Of a stretch of DNA of 64,000 nucleotides, positions 9,810-18,048 are shown piece after piece. Below the pieces are notes generated by a model. That model saw only the letters and a list, made by a program, of their open reading frames with translations, made no database searches and was not told where the DNA came from. Position 1 is the stretch's first letter; the number at the start of each line of letters is the position of its first letter. Position numbers and translations under genes: made by a program. Source of the DNA: Truepera radiovictrix DSM 17093 (GTDB taxonomy: Bacteria > Deinococcota > Deinococci > Deinococcales > Trueperaceae); contig NC_014221.1 in assembly GCF_000092425.1 (NCBI RefSeq), positions 2,175,001 through 2,239,000 on the forward strand, in the 5' to 3' direction.

Positions 9810-11846
9810 CTACGGGTTCGCGCCTTTGGCGCTAGCACCAAAGCGAAACTGCAGGATAGGGGCATATGTCTCTAGGCGCCGCACCAGCGTGCCATCGGGG
9901 GCGTGCTGTGAGATCACGCGCTGACCCCGTTCGGCGAAGAACACGTAGCCCTCTTCGTCGACCCCGAGGTCTTTAAGCGCACCGCTCGCCCCGAGGTGAG
10001 GCGGCGCGGCCGTGAGCGTCAGGTGGGGTTGTAGCGGGTAGGGGGGTTCGCGTGCACCCAACGCGGCGCCCCCCCCGAACCCGCCGGCGTAGCGCGGGGT
10101 AAGCGGGGCGTCTGGCTCGGGCGCTGCGGCAAAGGACAGCGCAACGGTCCCTAGCTCGCTCCCCGAGAGCGCCATCTGGTGCAGCCGCGCTCGCCCCGCT
10201 TCGGCCAGGTAGAGCGTCCCCGTCGGGGCGAGCGCGAACCCCCCCACGGCGAGCCGTTGGCCCTCCGCGCGGAGCTCCCAGACGCCCCGGCAACGCCCCC
10301 TGGGATCGAGGCGCTGCACCCGCTGGTTGCCGTAGTCGAGCACGTAGAGGTCACCGCGGGCGTCGACCTGCAGGTCGCGCGGATCGCTAAAGCGCCCTAG
10401 CGCCCCCCCCTGACCGCCGAGGCGGGCGAGCAGCTCACCGCGGGCGCTAAAGCGCTGCACGAGGTGCGTTTCGGCGTCGAGGACGAGCAACGTGTCGTCG
10501 GGGGAGACGGCGAGCGCCACGGGCCGCAGAAAGTTGCCCGCGTCCATCCCGTAGTGGCCGAAAGCGAGCAGCACGCCGCCCTCTGGACACAGCTTGTAGA
10601 TCATGGGGTAGTCAGCGCGCAACCCCTCCTCGTGCACCGCGACGTAGAGCGCCCCGGCGGCGTCCTTCGCGCACGCTCGAGGCAGCGCGGGGAGCACCCC
10701 GCCGGCGGCCTCGAGCGCGCCGAGCACCGTATGCGGCTCGCCGTCGCGGCTCCAGGCGCGCAGCGCCCCCTCGGGCGAGGCGAGCGCGCAGAGGAGGCGC
10801 CCCCCCTCACCCGGCGGAGGCGTCGCGGCGCGCAGCGACGCGGCCTCTAGGCGCGCTTCGACCGTGGCGAGGTCGGGGCGCCGCTGCGGGTCTTTGGCGA
10901 TCATCGCCATCACGAGCGCCTCGAGGTCGCTCGGAACGCGCGGCGCGTGCTGTCTGGGCGGGGGCGGCTGGGCGAAGATCTGTTGGTGCATCACGACCTC
11001 GTACCCGCCGCGAAAGGCGGCTTGGCCCGTCAGGAGCTCGTAGAACACCAGACCGAGGCTGTAGACGTCGCTCCGCTCGTCCGTTTTGAGACCGCGCACC
11101 CCCTCGGGCGACATGTAGCTCGGGGTACCGACACGTCCCGGCGCCACGTCGTTCGTCTCCCGCTGGCCTACCCCGTCCACCGCGTCCCACGCGCCCGCGA
11201 CCCCAAAGTCCATCAGCTTGAGCGCGTCGGGCGCGACCACGACCTCACCGCGCCGCCGCCGCAGGCCGTCGCGGCGCAGCATCACGTTGGCGGGTTTGAG
11301 GTCGCGGTGCACGATCCCCGAGGCGTGGATGTAGCGCAGTGCACGCACCGCCTGCAGCATCAGTTCGCGGCTCGTGGCGTAGTCCCCGACGTGTTCGGGG
11401 ACGTCGACGTAGCTCTCTAGGCTCACGCCGTCCACGAACTCCATCGCTAGGTAGTGTTGGCCCGCGACGCTGCCATGTTCAAAGGTCCGCACGACGTTGG
11501 GGTGATCGAGGCGCCTAGCGACCTCCGCCTCGCGGTGAAAGCGGCGCACAAACGCGGCGTCGCGCATAAACGCCTCGGCCGGCACCTTTAGCGCCACCCA
11601 CCGGCCGTCGCGCCGCCGCCGCGCCCGATAGACGTTCGCCATCCCCCCTGAACCGAGCTTTTCGTGCACCTCGAAGCCAGGGAGGTCCCACAAGTCAGCA
11701 GGGCCTCTGCGCCCCTCCACGACCCCGTTGCCCCCACCGCCACCGGGTCTTAAGCGGCGCTCCCCCCGCTGCGCACACCTACCCAAGCCGAGTAGGAGCA
11801 CACTAGCGCCCAGGATCACGAAGAGGGCGAGGACCACAGGGAGCAC
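9810..11846 (-). CDS. Membrane-anchored Ser/Thr protein kinase with NHL repeats
   Basis: With the GTG at 11846 (after TCTGGAGG, 7 nt spacing) the protein has 678 residues. One transmembrane helix spans about residues 2-22, followed by a basic stretch. A Hanks-type kinase domain occupies about 55-325, with glycine loop LGSGGMANVY, catalytic lysine in VALKV (K87), HRDLKPAN (180-187) and DFG (213-215). The C-terminal half (about 360-675) holds NHL-type repeats such as FSDPRDLQVDARGDLYVLDYGNQRVQR, presumably a beta-propeller. All catalytic residues are present, so it should be active. With one N-terminal helix, kinase and propeller should both be cytoplasmic. A longer start at 11918 is possible. 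The substrate is unknown. Confidence 0.88.
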   Translation of the reverse strand: MLPVVLALFVILGASVLLLGLGRCAQRGERRLRPGGGGGNGVVEGRRGPADLWDLPGFEVHEKLGSGGMANVYRARRRRDGRWVALKVPAEAFMRDAAFVRRFHREAEVARRLDHPNVVRTFEHGSVAGQHYLAMEFVDGVSLESYVDVPEHVGDYATSRELMLQAVRALRYIHASGIVHRDLKPANVMLRRDGLRRRRGEVVVAPDALKLMDFGVAGAWDAVDGVGQRETNDVAPGRVGTPSYMSPEGVRGLKTDERSDVYSLGLVFYELLTGQAAFRGGYEVVMHQQIFAQPPPPRQHAPRVPSDLEALVMAMIAKDPQRRPDLATVEARLEAASLRAATPPPGEGGRLLCALASPEGALRAWSRDGEPHTVLGALEAAGGVLPALPRACAKDAAGALYVAVHEEGLRADYPMIYKLCPEGGVLLAFGHYGMDAGNFLRPVALAVSPDDTLLVLDAETHLVQRFSARGELLARLGGQGGALGRFSDPRDLQVDARGDLYVLDYGNQRVQRLDPRGRCRGVWELRAEGQRLAVGGFALAPTGTLYLAEAGRARLHQMALSGSELGTVALSFAAAPEPDAPLTPRYAGGFGGGAALGAREPPYPLQPHLTLTAAPPHLGASGALKDLGVDEEGYVFFAERGQRVISQHAPDGTLVRRLETYAPILQFRFGASAKGANP

Positions 11847-12058
11847 CGCTACGCCTCCAGATGGATTTGCCCGCAGAGCGCAACTCCCGCGAGCGTCCGG
11901 CAAGGCGCCTGCAAGCATCCCTGACGACTGCGCCAGGACCCCCCCCGAACAGCTTACAGGGTACGGCAGCTACTCTTACAAAAAACCAACACGCCAGAAA
12001 ACCAGCACGCCTCTGCGGCCCACCCTACGCCGGCGTCGTTACGCGCAGGGCTCCCCCG

Positions 12059-12700
12059 TCAGTTGCCCTTGGGACGCGGCCGTTTGATGGTCTCGAGGTA
12101 AGGGAAGCGCTCTAACAGGCGCCGGTAGCTACAGAAGAGCTCGAGCGCCTCCTCCGCGCTCCCCGGCAGCGCCTTGAGGCGCAAGTAGGCGGCGTGCCCC
12201 CCCGGAAAGCGAAACGTCGGCGTGCCGAAGACGTCGAGCGAGGCGGCGCGGTAGTGCTCCTGCGCGAGCACGGTGCGGCATTCGGGGTTCGCCATGTCGC
12301 TCTGAAAGCGGCACAAATCGAGCCCCACGGCGGCAGCGACGCTGTGCAGGGTGTCGCGCGAAAAGGGCCTGTGGTCACGGTGCCGCGCGCGCATCAGCTC
12401 GAGCCGGAAGCGGTCGTGCAGCTCGCGCCCCTGCCGCCGCGCCGCGCACGAGGCGAGAAAGGGCAAAAGCCCGCGGTTGCCCCCCTCGTCCCCCTCGGTG
12501 AGGCGCTCGTTCCAGAGCTGCCACGCGCCACTGCCCGCGCGCGCGGCGCGCTGCGCTTCGTGGTTGCTCTGGTAGAGGCTAAAATGCTGCCACTCGAAGG
12601 TGAGCCCCAGAGGTTCGCGGACGAGCTCCACGAGCTCCGCCCCACGCCAAGCGTAGGGGCAGACGTAATCGAAAAAAACCGTGACCACCTCGTTCGACAT
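12059..12700 (-). CDS. DsbA/FrnE-like thioredoxin-fold protein
   Basis: The 213-residue protein begins MSNEVVTVFFDYVCPYAWRG and belongs to the DSBA-like thioredoxin-fold group (FrnE/2-hydroxychromene isomerase type), with the cis-proline region GTPTF near the end. The active-site position reads CPYA, so only one of the two redox cysteines (C14) is present. A normal disulfide-oxidoreductase cycle is therefore unlikely; a glutathione-S-transferase or isomerase-like role is possible. No signal peptide is visible, suggesting a cytoplasmic location. I chose the ATG at 12698-12700 because TTTAAT lies 6 nt upstream, a leaderless-type promoter. Confidence 0.8.
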   Translation of the reverse strand: MSNEVVTVFFDYVCPYAWRGAELVELVREPLGLTFEWQHFSLYQSNHEAQRAARAGSGAWQLWNERLTEGDEGGNRGLLPFLASCAARRQGRELHDRFRLELMRARHRDHRPFSRDTLHSVAAAVGLDLCRFQSDMANPECRTVLAQEHYRAASLDVFGTPTFRFPGGHAAYLRLKALPGSAEEALELFCSYRRLLERFPYLETIKRPRPKGN

Positions 12701-12706
12701 GAGGGT

Positions 12707-12712
12707 ATTAAA
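12707..12712 (-). promoter_or_regulatory. Leaderless -10 box of the FrnE-like gene
   Basis: TTTAAT on the minus strand ends 6 nt before the ATG, so transcription should begin at or next to the start codon. No Shine-Dalgarno is present. Confidence 0.5.
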
Positions 12713-12823
12713 GCCCGCCTTCACGGTGTCCGAGGTAAGCCGTAGCACAGCGCCCTTTGGCGGTGCCGCCAAACCCGTCTAAGATGGCGGCGCTGTCAGC
12801 ACCCGCCGGTTGCCGTGCGCGGC

Positions 12824-12855
12824 CAAAAAGCGTCCCTAGGGCGCGCCCTAGGGAC
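12824..12855 (-). terminator. Intrinsic terminator after the DUF3467 gene
   Basis: A perfect 24-bp palindrome (12832-12855, arms starting GTCCCTAGGGC) is followed on the minus strand by GCTTTTTGG. It lies about 50 bp past the DUF3467 stop and probably ends the 2-phosphoglycerate kinase/DUF3467 transcripts. Confidence 0.7.
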
Positions 12856-12902
12856 CTACCACGAGCTGGCCGTTACAAACGGCTCGCGACCCGCGCTAAA
12901 GG

Positions 12903-13175
12903 TCAGTTCTCCCCCTGCACGGGGCGGGGCGGTTCGCCGATCTCGCCGAAGCGCGCCTCGTACTTGCGGACGTTGTCCTCGAGGCTGCGTAACAGCGCCT
13001 TGGCGTGGTGGGGGCTGGTGATCACGCGCGACCCGACCGAGGGCGGGTGCCCCGGGTAGGCGAGGGCGAAGTCGAGGATGAATTCGTCGCGGGTGTGGGC
13101 GATGATCGCGACGTTGGCGTAGCGCCCGCGGGCGACCTCTTTGTCGACTTCGAGCTTGATCTCTTTCATGGCCAT
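12903..13175 (-). CDS. DUF3467 family protein
   Basis: The 90-residue protein matches the DUF3467 pattern: RYANVAIIAHTRDEFILDF, then VITSPHHAKALLRSLEDNVRKYE, ending FGEI. The molecular function of the family is not established. The ATG is preceded by GGAGG at 7 nt; a second ATG two codons later is also possible. It follows the 2-phosphoglycerate kinase gene after 74 bp on the same strand and precedes a terminator. Confidence 0.85.
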   Translation of the reverse strand: MAMKEIKLEVDKEVARGRYANVAIIAHTRDEFILDFALAYPGHPPSVGSRVITSPHHAKALLRSLEDNVRKYEARFGEIGEPPRPVQGEN

Positions 13176-13249
13176 AGCGTTACCTCCTGCCTCAGCCTAC
13201 CGCAGAACCCAGGGGGAGCGCTGTCGGGTGTCGGCAACGACCCCACGCC

Positions 13250-14710
13250 CTAGGGCAGCGCGACCTCCTGCGGCACCGCCCCCAGCTCCGCCGCAGCGGC
13301 GTCGCTCTGCTGCGCGAGCACGGCGTTGAGAACCTGCTCGATGGCGTGGTCGGTCAGTTGATCCGTGTCGGCCGCTTCGAGCACCGGTACACCGGCGAGC
13401 TTCGCTTGCCGCACGATAAAGTCTTGCAGCGTGCGGATCTCGCCAAAGTGTTCCAGATAGTACTCGCGGCGGCGACGGCTGCCGGTCTGCACCTCGCGCG
13501 CGCCGAAGTACTCGCGGTGCAGCTCGGGGTCGGAAACGCACACGACGAGCTCGACGACCGTCGCCTCCTCGAGCTCGAGCGGCAAAAACCCGGGGACCAA
13601 GTGGATGCCCTCGAGCACGAGCGAGGTCGCCTCTTGAACGCTGCGGCTAATAATCGCGCCGACGGCCGTGGTGAGCTGCTGCACCTGGCGCTGAAAGCCA
13701 CGGATCACCCGTTTGCGCTTCGGCTTGGCCGCCTCGCTCGGCAGCAGCTCGGCGCGCCACGCGGTAAAGCTCGAGGCGTGCAGCGCGGGGCTCAGCTCGG
13801 CGCTAATCAGCGAACGCAGCGCCTGCCTCACCGAATCGGTCGAGACGATGCGGGGGACCCCCAAGCGGTAGGCGAGCGCCGAAGCGAGGCTCGACTTCCC
13901 CACCCCAGGGGCACCGCCGATCAGCACGATCAGCGGTTTCGTGGGGCTGCGGACGCTGTGCAGCAGCTCGTAGCGGCGCACGAACTCCTCCCCCGCCTCC
14001 TGCAACAGCAGCTTTTTGACGGTGCGGCGCACCGTCTCCACGCTCACCTCGCGCTCGCCGAGGCGCCACAGGAGCAGCTCGGTGCGCTTGGCGAGCCCGT
14101 GCGACAGCTCCGGCGCTAGCCCTAGCGCCATCAGCGACTGCGCCAAGATGCCCCTCGAGTAAGGGAGCGCGCCGCCGTCGCGCCGCACAAGGAGCTCCGA
14201 GGGCGCGCCCGCTTTCGCCTCGAAGCGCGCGCGCGCCTCCTGCCCGTAGCGCGCGCCGATGGCGAGCGCGGTGTAGTGCACGAGTTCAGAGGTACCGATG
14301 ACGCTCTGGCCGGTGCGCCGGAGCGTCCCCTCGACCTGCCGCGCAAGCAGGTTCCCCTCCTTAAAGGAAAACCCCCGCTTTTCAAGCCACGCGGCCAACG
14401 TGCGCCGCGAAAAGGGCGCTTCGCCGCTCTCGGTGCGCACGACCAGGGGGACGAAGGGGGGCGCTTCGCGGAGCCGCGCGCTCATCTCCGGACCGTACGC
14501 CTCCTCGACGAGCGCGGCGAGCGTCTCGATCAAAGCACCCAGCTTGACGGTCTTGAGTCCCTTTTGACGGTGATGCTTTTCGAGCGTCCGCGCCAGGCGG
14601 ATCGCCTCATCGGTCCCCAGCCCGACGCCCTGCAGGGCCTCTACGACGGCACCCAAAGTAAAGGGGACCTTGTCGCCATCGCGGATGATGTAGAGCTCAG
14701 CGCGTTTCAC
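13250..14710 (-). CDS. 2-phosphoglycerate kinase with N-terminal ATP-cone domains
   Basis: The 486-residue protein has three consecutive ATP-cone-like regions (about 1-80, 85-165 and 170-250). A P-loop kinase domain follows, with GGAPGVGKSS at 265-274 and the downstream VSTDSVRQALR motif. Enzymes of this family phosphorylate 2-phosphoglycerate to 2,3-bisphosphoglycerate, the first step towards cyclic 2,3-diphosphoglycerate in some archaea. The cyclase partner is not in this window, so the end product here is unknown. ATP-cones usually sense ATP/dATP, suggesting nucleotide control. The GTG start follows GGGAGGGG, and a TATGAT -10 candidate lies about 30 bp upstream. Confidence 0.85.
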   Translation of the reverse strand: MKRAELYIIRDGDKVPFTLGAVVEALQGVGLGTDEAIRLARTLEKHHRQKGLKTVKLGALIETLAALVEEAYGPEMSARLREAPPFVPLVVRTESGEAPFSRRTLAAWLEKRGFSFKEGNLLARQVEGTLRRTGQSVIGTSELVHYTALAIGARYGQEARARFEAKAGAPSELLVRRDGGALPYSRGILAQSLMALGLAPELSHGLAKRTELLLWRLGEREVSVETVRRTVKKLLLQEAGEEFVRRYELLHSVRSPTKPLIVLIGGAPGVGKSSLASALAYRLGVPRIVSTDSVRQALRSLISAELSPALHASSFTAWRAELLPSEAAKPKRKRVIRGFQRQVQQLTTAVGAIISRSVQEATSLVLEGIHLVPGFLPLELEEATVVELVVCVSDPELHREYFGAREVQTGSRRRREYYLEHFGEIRTLQDFIVRQAKLAGVPVLEAADTDQLTDHAIEQVLNAVLAQQSDAAAAELGAVPQEVALP

Positions 14711-14782
14711 AGCCCCTCCCTTCGGTTAGGTAGTGCCGCATCATACCCCCCTCGCTGCGCTGCCCCCCATGGGCCGACGCGC

Positions 14783-15424
14783 CTACGTCGCCCCCCCGAA
14801 CGCACCAAGCTCTCGCAACGTGTCGAGCAGGTCTTTGAGGATGTTGCCGGTCATCCCCCAGATCAAACGGCGCTGCCAGGTGTAAAAGTGGATGACGCGG
14901 CTGAAGTGCTCCAGAACGCGCGTCTCGCTGCGCGGGGTGAGCGCGGCGAGCTCGGCGAGCGGCACCGCGAAAACCTCCTCGACCTCGGTGGCGTTCACCG
15001 CCAGGGGTTGCGGCCACGGGAGGACGCCGACGATCGGCGTGACGATGTACGCGGCCGGGGAGGGGTGATCGTGCAGCGTCCCGAGCAGCGCCCCCTCCGG
15101 TACGGCGACGCCGATCTCCTCGAAGGTCTCGCGGCGCGCCGCGTCGGCGGGCGTCTCGCCGGGGTCGACGCGCCCCCCCGGGAAGGCGATCTGCCCCGCG
15201 TGGTTGGCGAGCCGGCTGCTGCGCACGGTAAAGAGCACCTCGAGCCCACCGGGGGCGTCTAACAAAGGGACGAGCACCGCCGCGCGGCGAAACCCCGGCA
15301 GCACCATCGTGTCGCGTTCGCGCGCGGCGAGGGCGCGGCGCAGCTCGAGGAGCAGGGGTGGGGAGGTCACCTGGGGGGCGCGTGGCGGGGCCGCCCCCGG
15401 GTCGTTCGGCTCGTCACCCGACAC
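14783..15424 (-). CDS. Nudix hydrolase, CoA-pyrophosphatase type
   Basis: The 213-residue protein carries a full Nudix box (GX5EX7REXXEEXG, here GGRVDPGETPAD followed by RRETFEEIGV). Just before it lies the LANHAGQIAFPGGR segment that marks NudL/CoAse-type enzymes, which cleave CoA and derivatives to 3',5'-ADP and phosphopantetheine. Its start overlaps the 3' end of mazG by 11 bp, so the two form one translational unit. Substrate preference is inferred from motif similarity only. Confidence 0.85.
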   Translation of the reverse strand: MSGDEPNDPGAAPPRAPQVTSPPLLLELRRALAARERDTMVLPGFRRAAVLVPLLDAPGGLEVLFTVRSSRLANHAGQIAFPGGRVDPGETPADAARRETFEEIGVAVPEGALLGTLHDHPSPAAYIVTPIVGVLPWPQPLAVNATEVEEVFAVPLAELAALTPRSETRVLEHFSRVIHFYTWQRRLIWGMTGNILKDLLDTLRELGAFGGAT

Positions 15425-16040
15425 GAGCCTCTACCGCCGGCCTCGTCCCATGGGCGCGCGCGTCCGCCGCCTCGCGCAGCGCCAGCTCGGGGTTCACCCC
15501 CTGCGCGCGGGCGTAATCGACGACCGCCAGGAGCAGCGCGCCCACCTCGCCCGCGTCGAGGGCGCTCACGACCGCCTCTTTGGAGCCCGCCTCCCAACCG
15601 AGCTTTCGGCCGAGCTCCGCAGCGCGCATCAGGGCGCTCAGACTGCGCGGCACGCGCTCCGCGGGGCTCGTCTCCCCCGTTTCCTTTTCGGCCGCCTTGA
15701 TCGCCTGCCAGTTACGCACGACCTGCTCGGCGCCCGAGACCCGCACGTCGCCGAAGACGTGGGGGTGGCGGCGCTCGAGTTTTTCCACAATGCCCCCCTC
15801 GATGTCCTCGTAGGAGAAGCGCCCCGCCTCCTCGGCGATGACCGCGTGAAAGGCCACCTGCAAAAGGACGTCGCCGAGCTCTTCGGCCATCGCGCCCGCG
15901 TCGCCGCTTGAGAGCGCGTCGACCGCTTCGGCCGCCTCCTCGAGCAGATAGGGCCGCAGCGTCTCGTGGGTCTGCTCGCGGTCCCAGGGGCAGCCGTCCG
16001 GCGCGCGAAGACGGCGCATCGTCTCTAGCAAACGTTGCAT
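15414..16040 (-). CDS. mazG: MazG nucleoside triphosphate pyrophosphohydrolase
   Basis: The 208-residue protein begins MQRLLETMRRLRAPDGCPWDREQT, typical of MazG. It has the metal-binding acidic pairs in LLEEAAEAVDAL and EELGDVLLQVAFH. MazG hydrolyses (d)NTPs to monophosphates and pyrophosphate, removing non-canonical nucleotides and lowering ppGpp in some bacteria. It is shorter than the two-domain E. coli enzyme, so the second catalytic domain is probably reduced. It shares a transcript with the downstream Nudix gene. TACACT lies 6 nt before the ATG. Confidence 0.92.
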   Translation of the reverse strand: MQRLLETMRRLRAPDGCPWDREQTHETLRPYLLEEAAEAVDALSSGDAGAMAEELGDVLLQVAFHAVIAEEAGRFSYEDIEGGIVEKLERRHPHVFGDVRVSGAEQVVRNWQAIKAAEKETGETSPAERVPRSLSALMRAAELGRKLGWEAGSKEAVVSALDAGEVGALLLAVVDYARAQGVNPELALREAADARAHGTRPAVEARVG

Positions 16041-16046
16041 AGGGGT

Positions 16047-16052
16047 AGTGTA
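16047..16052 (-). promoter_or_regulatory. Leaderless -10 box of mazG
   Basis: TACACT on the minus strand is separated from the ATG by six bases (ACCCCT), leaving no room for a ribosome binding site. Confidence 0.6.
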
Positions 16053-16110
16053 CGAAAAATAGCCATGAGTGCTGAGTAATGAGCGCCGAGTGAGCTGTTC
16101 TACTCCGTAC

Positions 16111-16860
16111 TTATTTCTGGGGACTCGGTACTTGGATCACCCCCCACTGCCGCCCCGTCCGCCCCCGGTCGCGGCGGTGCGAGTAGAAGCGGCGGTCCTC
16201 ATAGGTGCAGAGGCCGCTGTCCCAGAGGTTCGCTTCTTGCACCCCGCTCTCTAAAAGCAGCCAGCGGTTGGCCCCCGGGACGTCCAGCAGCACGCCGGCA
16301 CCGTTTTCCTTAAAGACACCCTCCGGGAACCCCGCCGCCAAAAACGCGCGCGCCACCTCCGGCCCGACCTGGTAGTAGGGTTGCCGGATCGCCGGACCGA
16401 ACGCCACGCGCACATCTGCCGGGTCGCAACCGAAGCGCGAGCGCAGCGCCTCTACGGTGCGCTGCGCCAACCGGGCGACCGTCCCGCGCCAACCGCAGTG
16501 CGCCGCGCCGACCGCGCCGGTGCGGGGGTCGTGGAACAGTACGGGCAGGCAGTCGGCGGTGCTGACGACCAGCCACAGCCCCGGGGTGTCGCTCACGGCG
16601 GCGTCGGCCTCCTCCTCGAACCAGCTCGGGGAGGCCTCGAGCACGCGGTCGCCGTGGACTTGGTGAAAGGCGCAAACGTCGCCTTGTGCAGCGCCGAGCA
16701 CCTCCAGCACGCGCCGCCGGTTCTCCGCGACGGCCGCCGCGTCGTCGCCGCTCGAGAGCCCCAGGTTGAGGCCCGCGTAGGCGCCCCCGCTCACCCCGCC
16801 GGCGCGCGTGGTAAAGCCGTGGGGTGCGGCGATGTTGGGCGCTCGGATAAGCTCAGGCAT
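16111..16860 (-). CDS. pgeF: YfiH/PgeF laccase-domain protein (purine nucleoside phosphorylase/adenosine deaminase family)
   Basis: The 249-residue protein has the YfiH layout with predicted zinc ligands H69 (FHQVHGDRV), C104 (TADCLPVLF) and H121 (GAAHCGWRGT). Family members, once called multicopper polyphenol oxidases, act on purine nucleosides by phosphorolysis and deamination; an editing role in peptidoglycan synthesis is also reported. The start overlaps the end of the upstream DoxX-like gene by 8 bp. The 70-bp gap to mazG has a repetitive stretch (GAGTGCTGAGTAATGAG) of the spacer-repeat kind seen elsewhere in the window. Confidence 0.88.
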   Translation of the reverse strand: MPELIRAPNIAAPHGFTTRAGGVSGGAYAGLNLGLSSGDDAAAVAENRRRVLEVLGAAQGDVCAFHQVHGDRVLEASPSWFEEEADAAVSDTPGLWLVVSTADCLPVLFHDPRTGAVGAAHCGWRGTVARLAQRTVEALRSRFGCDPADVRVAFGPAIRQPYYQVGPEVARAFLAAGFPEGVFKENGAGVLLDVPGANRWLLLESGVQEANLWDSGLCTYEDRRFYSHRRDRGRTGRQWGVIQVPSPQK

Positions 16861-17239
16861 GAACCCGCTCGTCCTCGGCGAACCAGACGAGGAGCGTGAT
16901 GAGCGCGACCTGCAGCGCCAGCCGCCAGAGCAGGACGAGCGGCGGCACCCACGCCAGCCCGACCGCCGCGGGGTTCACGAGAACCGAGACGGATACGGGC
17001 AACGACACCGCCATGAGGAGCGCTAGGCCGTAGGCCGCGGCGCGGCGAACGGGGCGCAGCAGCAACCCGATCCCGCCGAGCAGCTCGAGCACCCCGCTGA
17101 GGAGCACCCAGAGCACGGGGACGGGGACCCACGGCGGCGTCAAGCGCACGTAGAGCTCCACGAGGGCGAAGTGCAGGGTGCCGACGACGATGAAAAGCAC
17201 CCCGACGAGGATGCGCAAGGGCCGTTTAACGCGCTCCAT
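16853..17239 (-). CDS. DoxX-like four-helix membrane protein
   Basis: The 128-residue protein has four predicted membrane segments (about 8-28, 40-62, 66-88 and 98-120). The pattern LRILVGVLFIVVGTLHF and LELLGGIGLLL is typical of DoxX-like small membrane proteins, whose function is unclear. It overlaps the GIY-YIG gene upstream by 14 bp and the YfiH gene downstream by 8 bp, so it is translated from a compact operon. Confidence 0.75.
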   Translation of the reverse strand: MERVKRPLRILVGVLFIVVGTLHFALVELYVRLTPPWVPVPVLWVLLSGVLELLGGIGLLLRPVRRAAAYGLALLMAVSLPVSVSVLVNPAAVGLAWVPPLVLLWRLALQVALITLLVWFAEDERVHA

Positions 17240-17516
17240 GAACCTCCCTCAATTGGTTGCTCGCCGAGGCCACCAGCTCGAGCTTGCGCGCTCTAGAGAG
17301 CCGCTTGATGGCGTGCTCACGCCGTAGCGCCGCCCCGCGGCTCTCAGCCGCCTCCAAGTAGACGAGCTCGGCAGGGCCGTGACGCTTCGTAAAGGCCGCG
17401 CCGCGACCCGCGTTGTGCTCGGTTAGGCGCCGCAGCGGGTCGGTGGTGACGCCCGTGTAGAGCGCGCCGCTGCGGCAGCGCAGCACGTAGACGTGCCAGG
17501 GCACCTCAACCCTCAC
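17226..17516 (-). CDS. GIY-YIG domain nuclease-like protein
   Basis: The 96-residue single-domain protein has the GIY-YIG core (WHVYVLRCRSGALYTGVTTD, then RLTEHNAG, and EHAIKRLSRARKLELV), matching the UPF0213/YhbQ-like stand-alone group. The catalytic arginine (LRRLTEHN) and the glutamate in ALRREHAIK are present. Cellular role is not established; stand-alone members are thought to act in DNA repair or processing. It overlaps both neighbours by about 11-14 bp. Confidence 0.85.
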   Translation of the reverse strand: MRVEVPWHVYVLRCRSGALYTGVTTDPLRRLTEHNAGRGAAFTKRHGPAELVYLEAAESRGAALRREHAIKRLSRARKLELVASASNQLREVHGAR

Positions 17517-18048
17517 GCGGCGCGTCGGGAAGGCGCTCCCCTGCGCGGATGGGCACGCCTAGGTGGTTTTCCGCCGGGGGCAGCGGGCAGCGGTAGCGGG
17601 CCGAGTAGGCGCAGAAGGGGTGATAGGCGTAGTTAAAATCGAGGGTGACGCGTCCGCCCGTGGCGGCGCCAGCCTCGAGGTAGCGCCCGGCACCGTAGGT
17701 CTCCGTCCCGCTCGTGGCGTCGCGGAAGGGGATGAAAAAGCGCTCCGGCTCCCCGCTCGCGAGGTGCGCCGGTACGAAAAGGGTGAGCTGCAACGTCCTC
17801 CCCGCCAGCGTAAAAGTCGCGCGCCCGTAACGCCGGTAGGGCTGCGCGTCGCCAGCGCTCGTCGTGAGCCATACGGTCTGGGGCGGGTCGAAGGGCTCGA
17901 GCAGCGCCTCAACCGCGTAGGCCCCGTCTTCGGGGTAGTACGTGAGCCCCGCGAAAGGGCCCTCTACCGGCGCGTCGGGGCTCGACTCGAAGTAGCGGTC
18001 CTTGTCGCGCCGCCAGCGCGCCACGGCGCTCTCCTGAGTGCGCGCCAT
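17506..18048 (-). CDS. DUF1684 family protein
   Basis: The 180-residue protein shows the DUF1684 signature: RRDKDRYFESSPDAPV at the start, then RFFIPFRDATSGTETYGAGR, LDFNYAYHPFCAYS and CPLPPAENHLGVPIRAGER near the end. Function is unknown. No signal peptide is visible. Its start shares one base with the end of the trmB gene, so the two are co-translated. Confidence 0.85.
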   Translation of the reverse strand: MARTQESAVARWRRDKDRYFESSPDAPVEGPFAGLTYYPEDGAYAVEALLEPFDPPQTVWLTTSAGDAQPYRRYGRATFTLAGRTLQLTLFVPAHLASGEPERFFIPFRDATSGTETYGAGRYLEAGAATGGRVTLDFNYAYHPFCAYSARYRCPLPPAENHLGVPIRAGERLPDAPREG

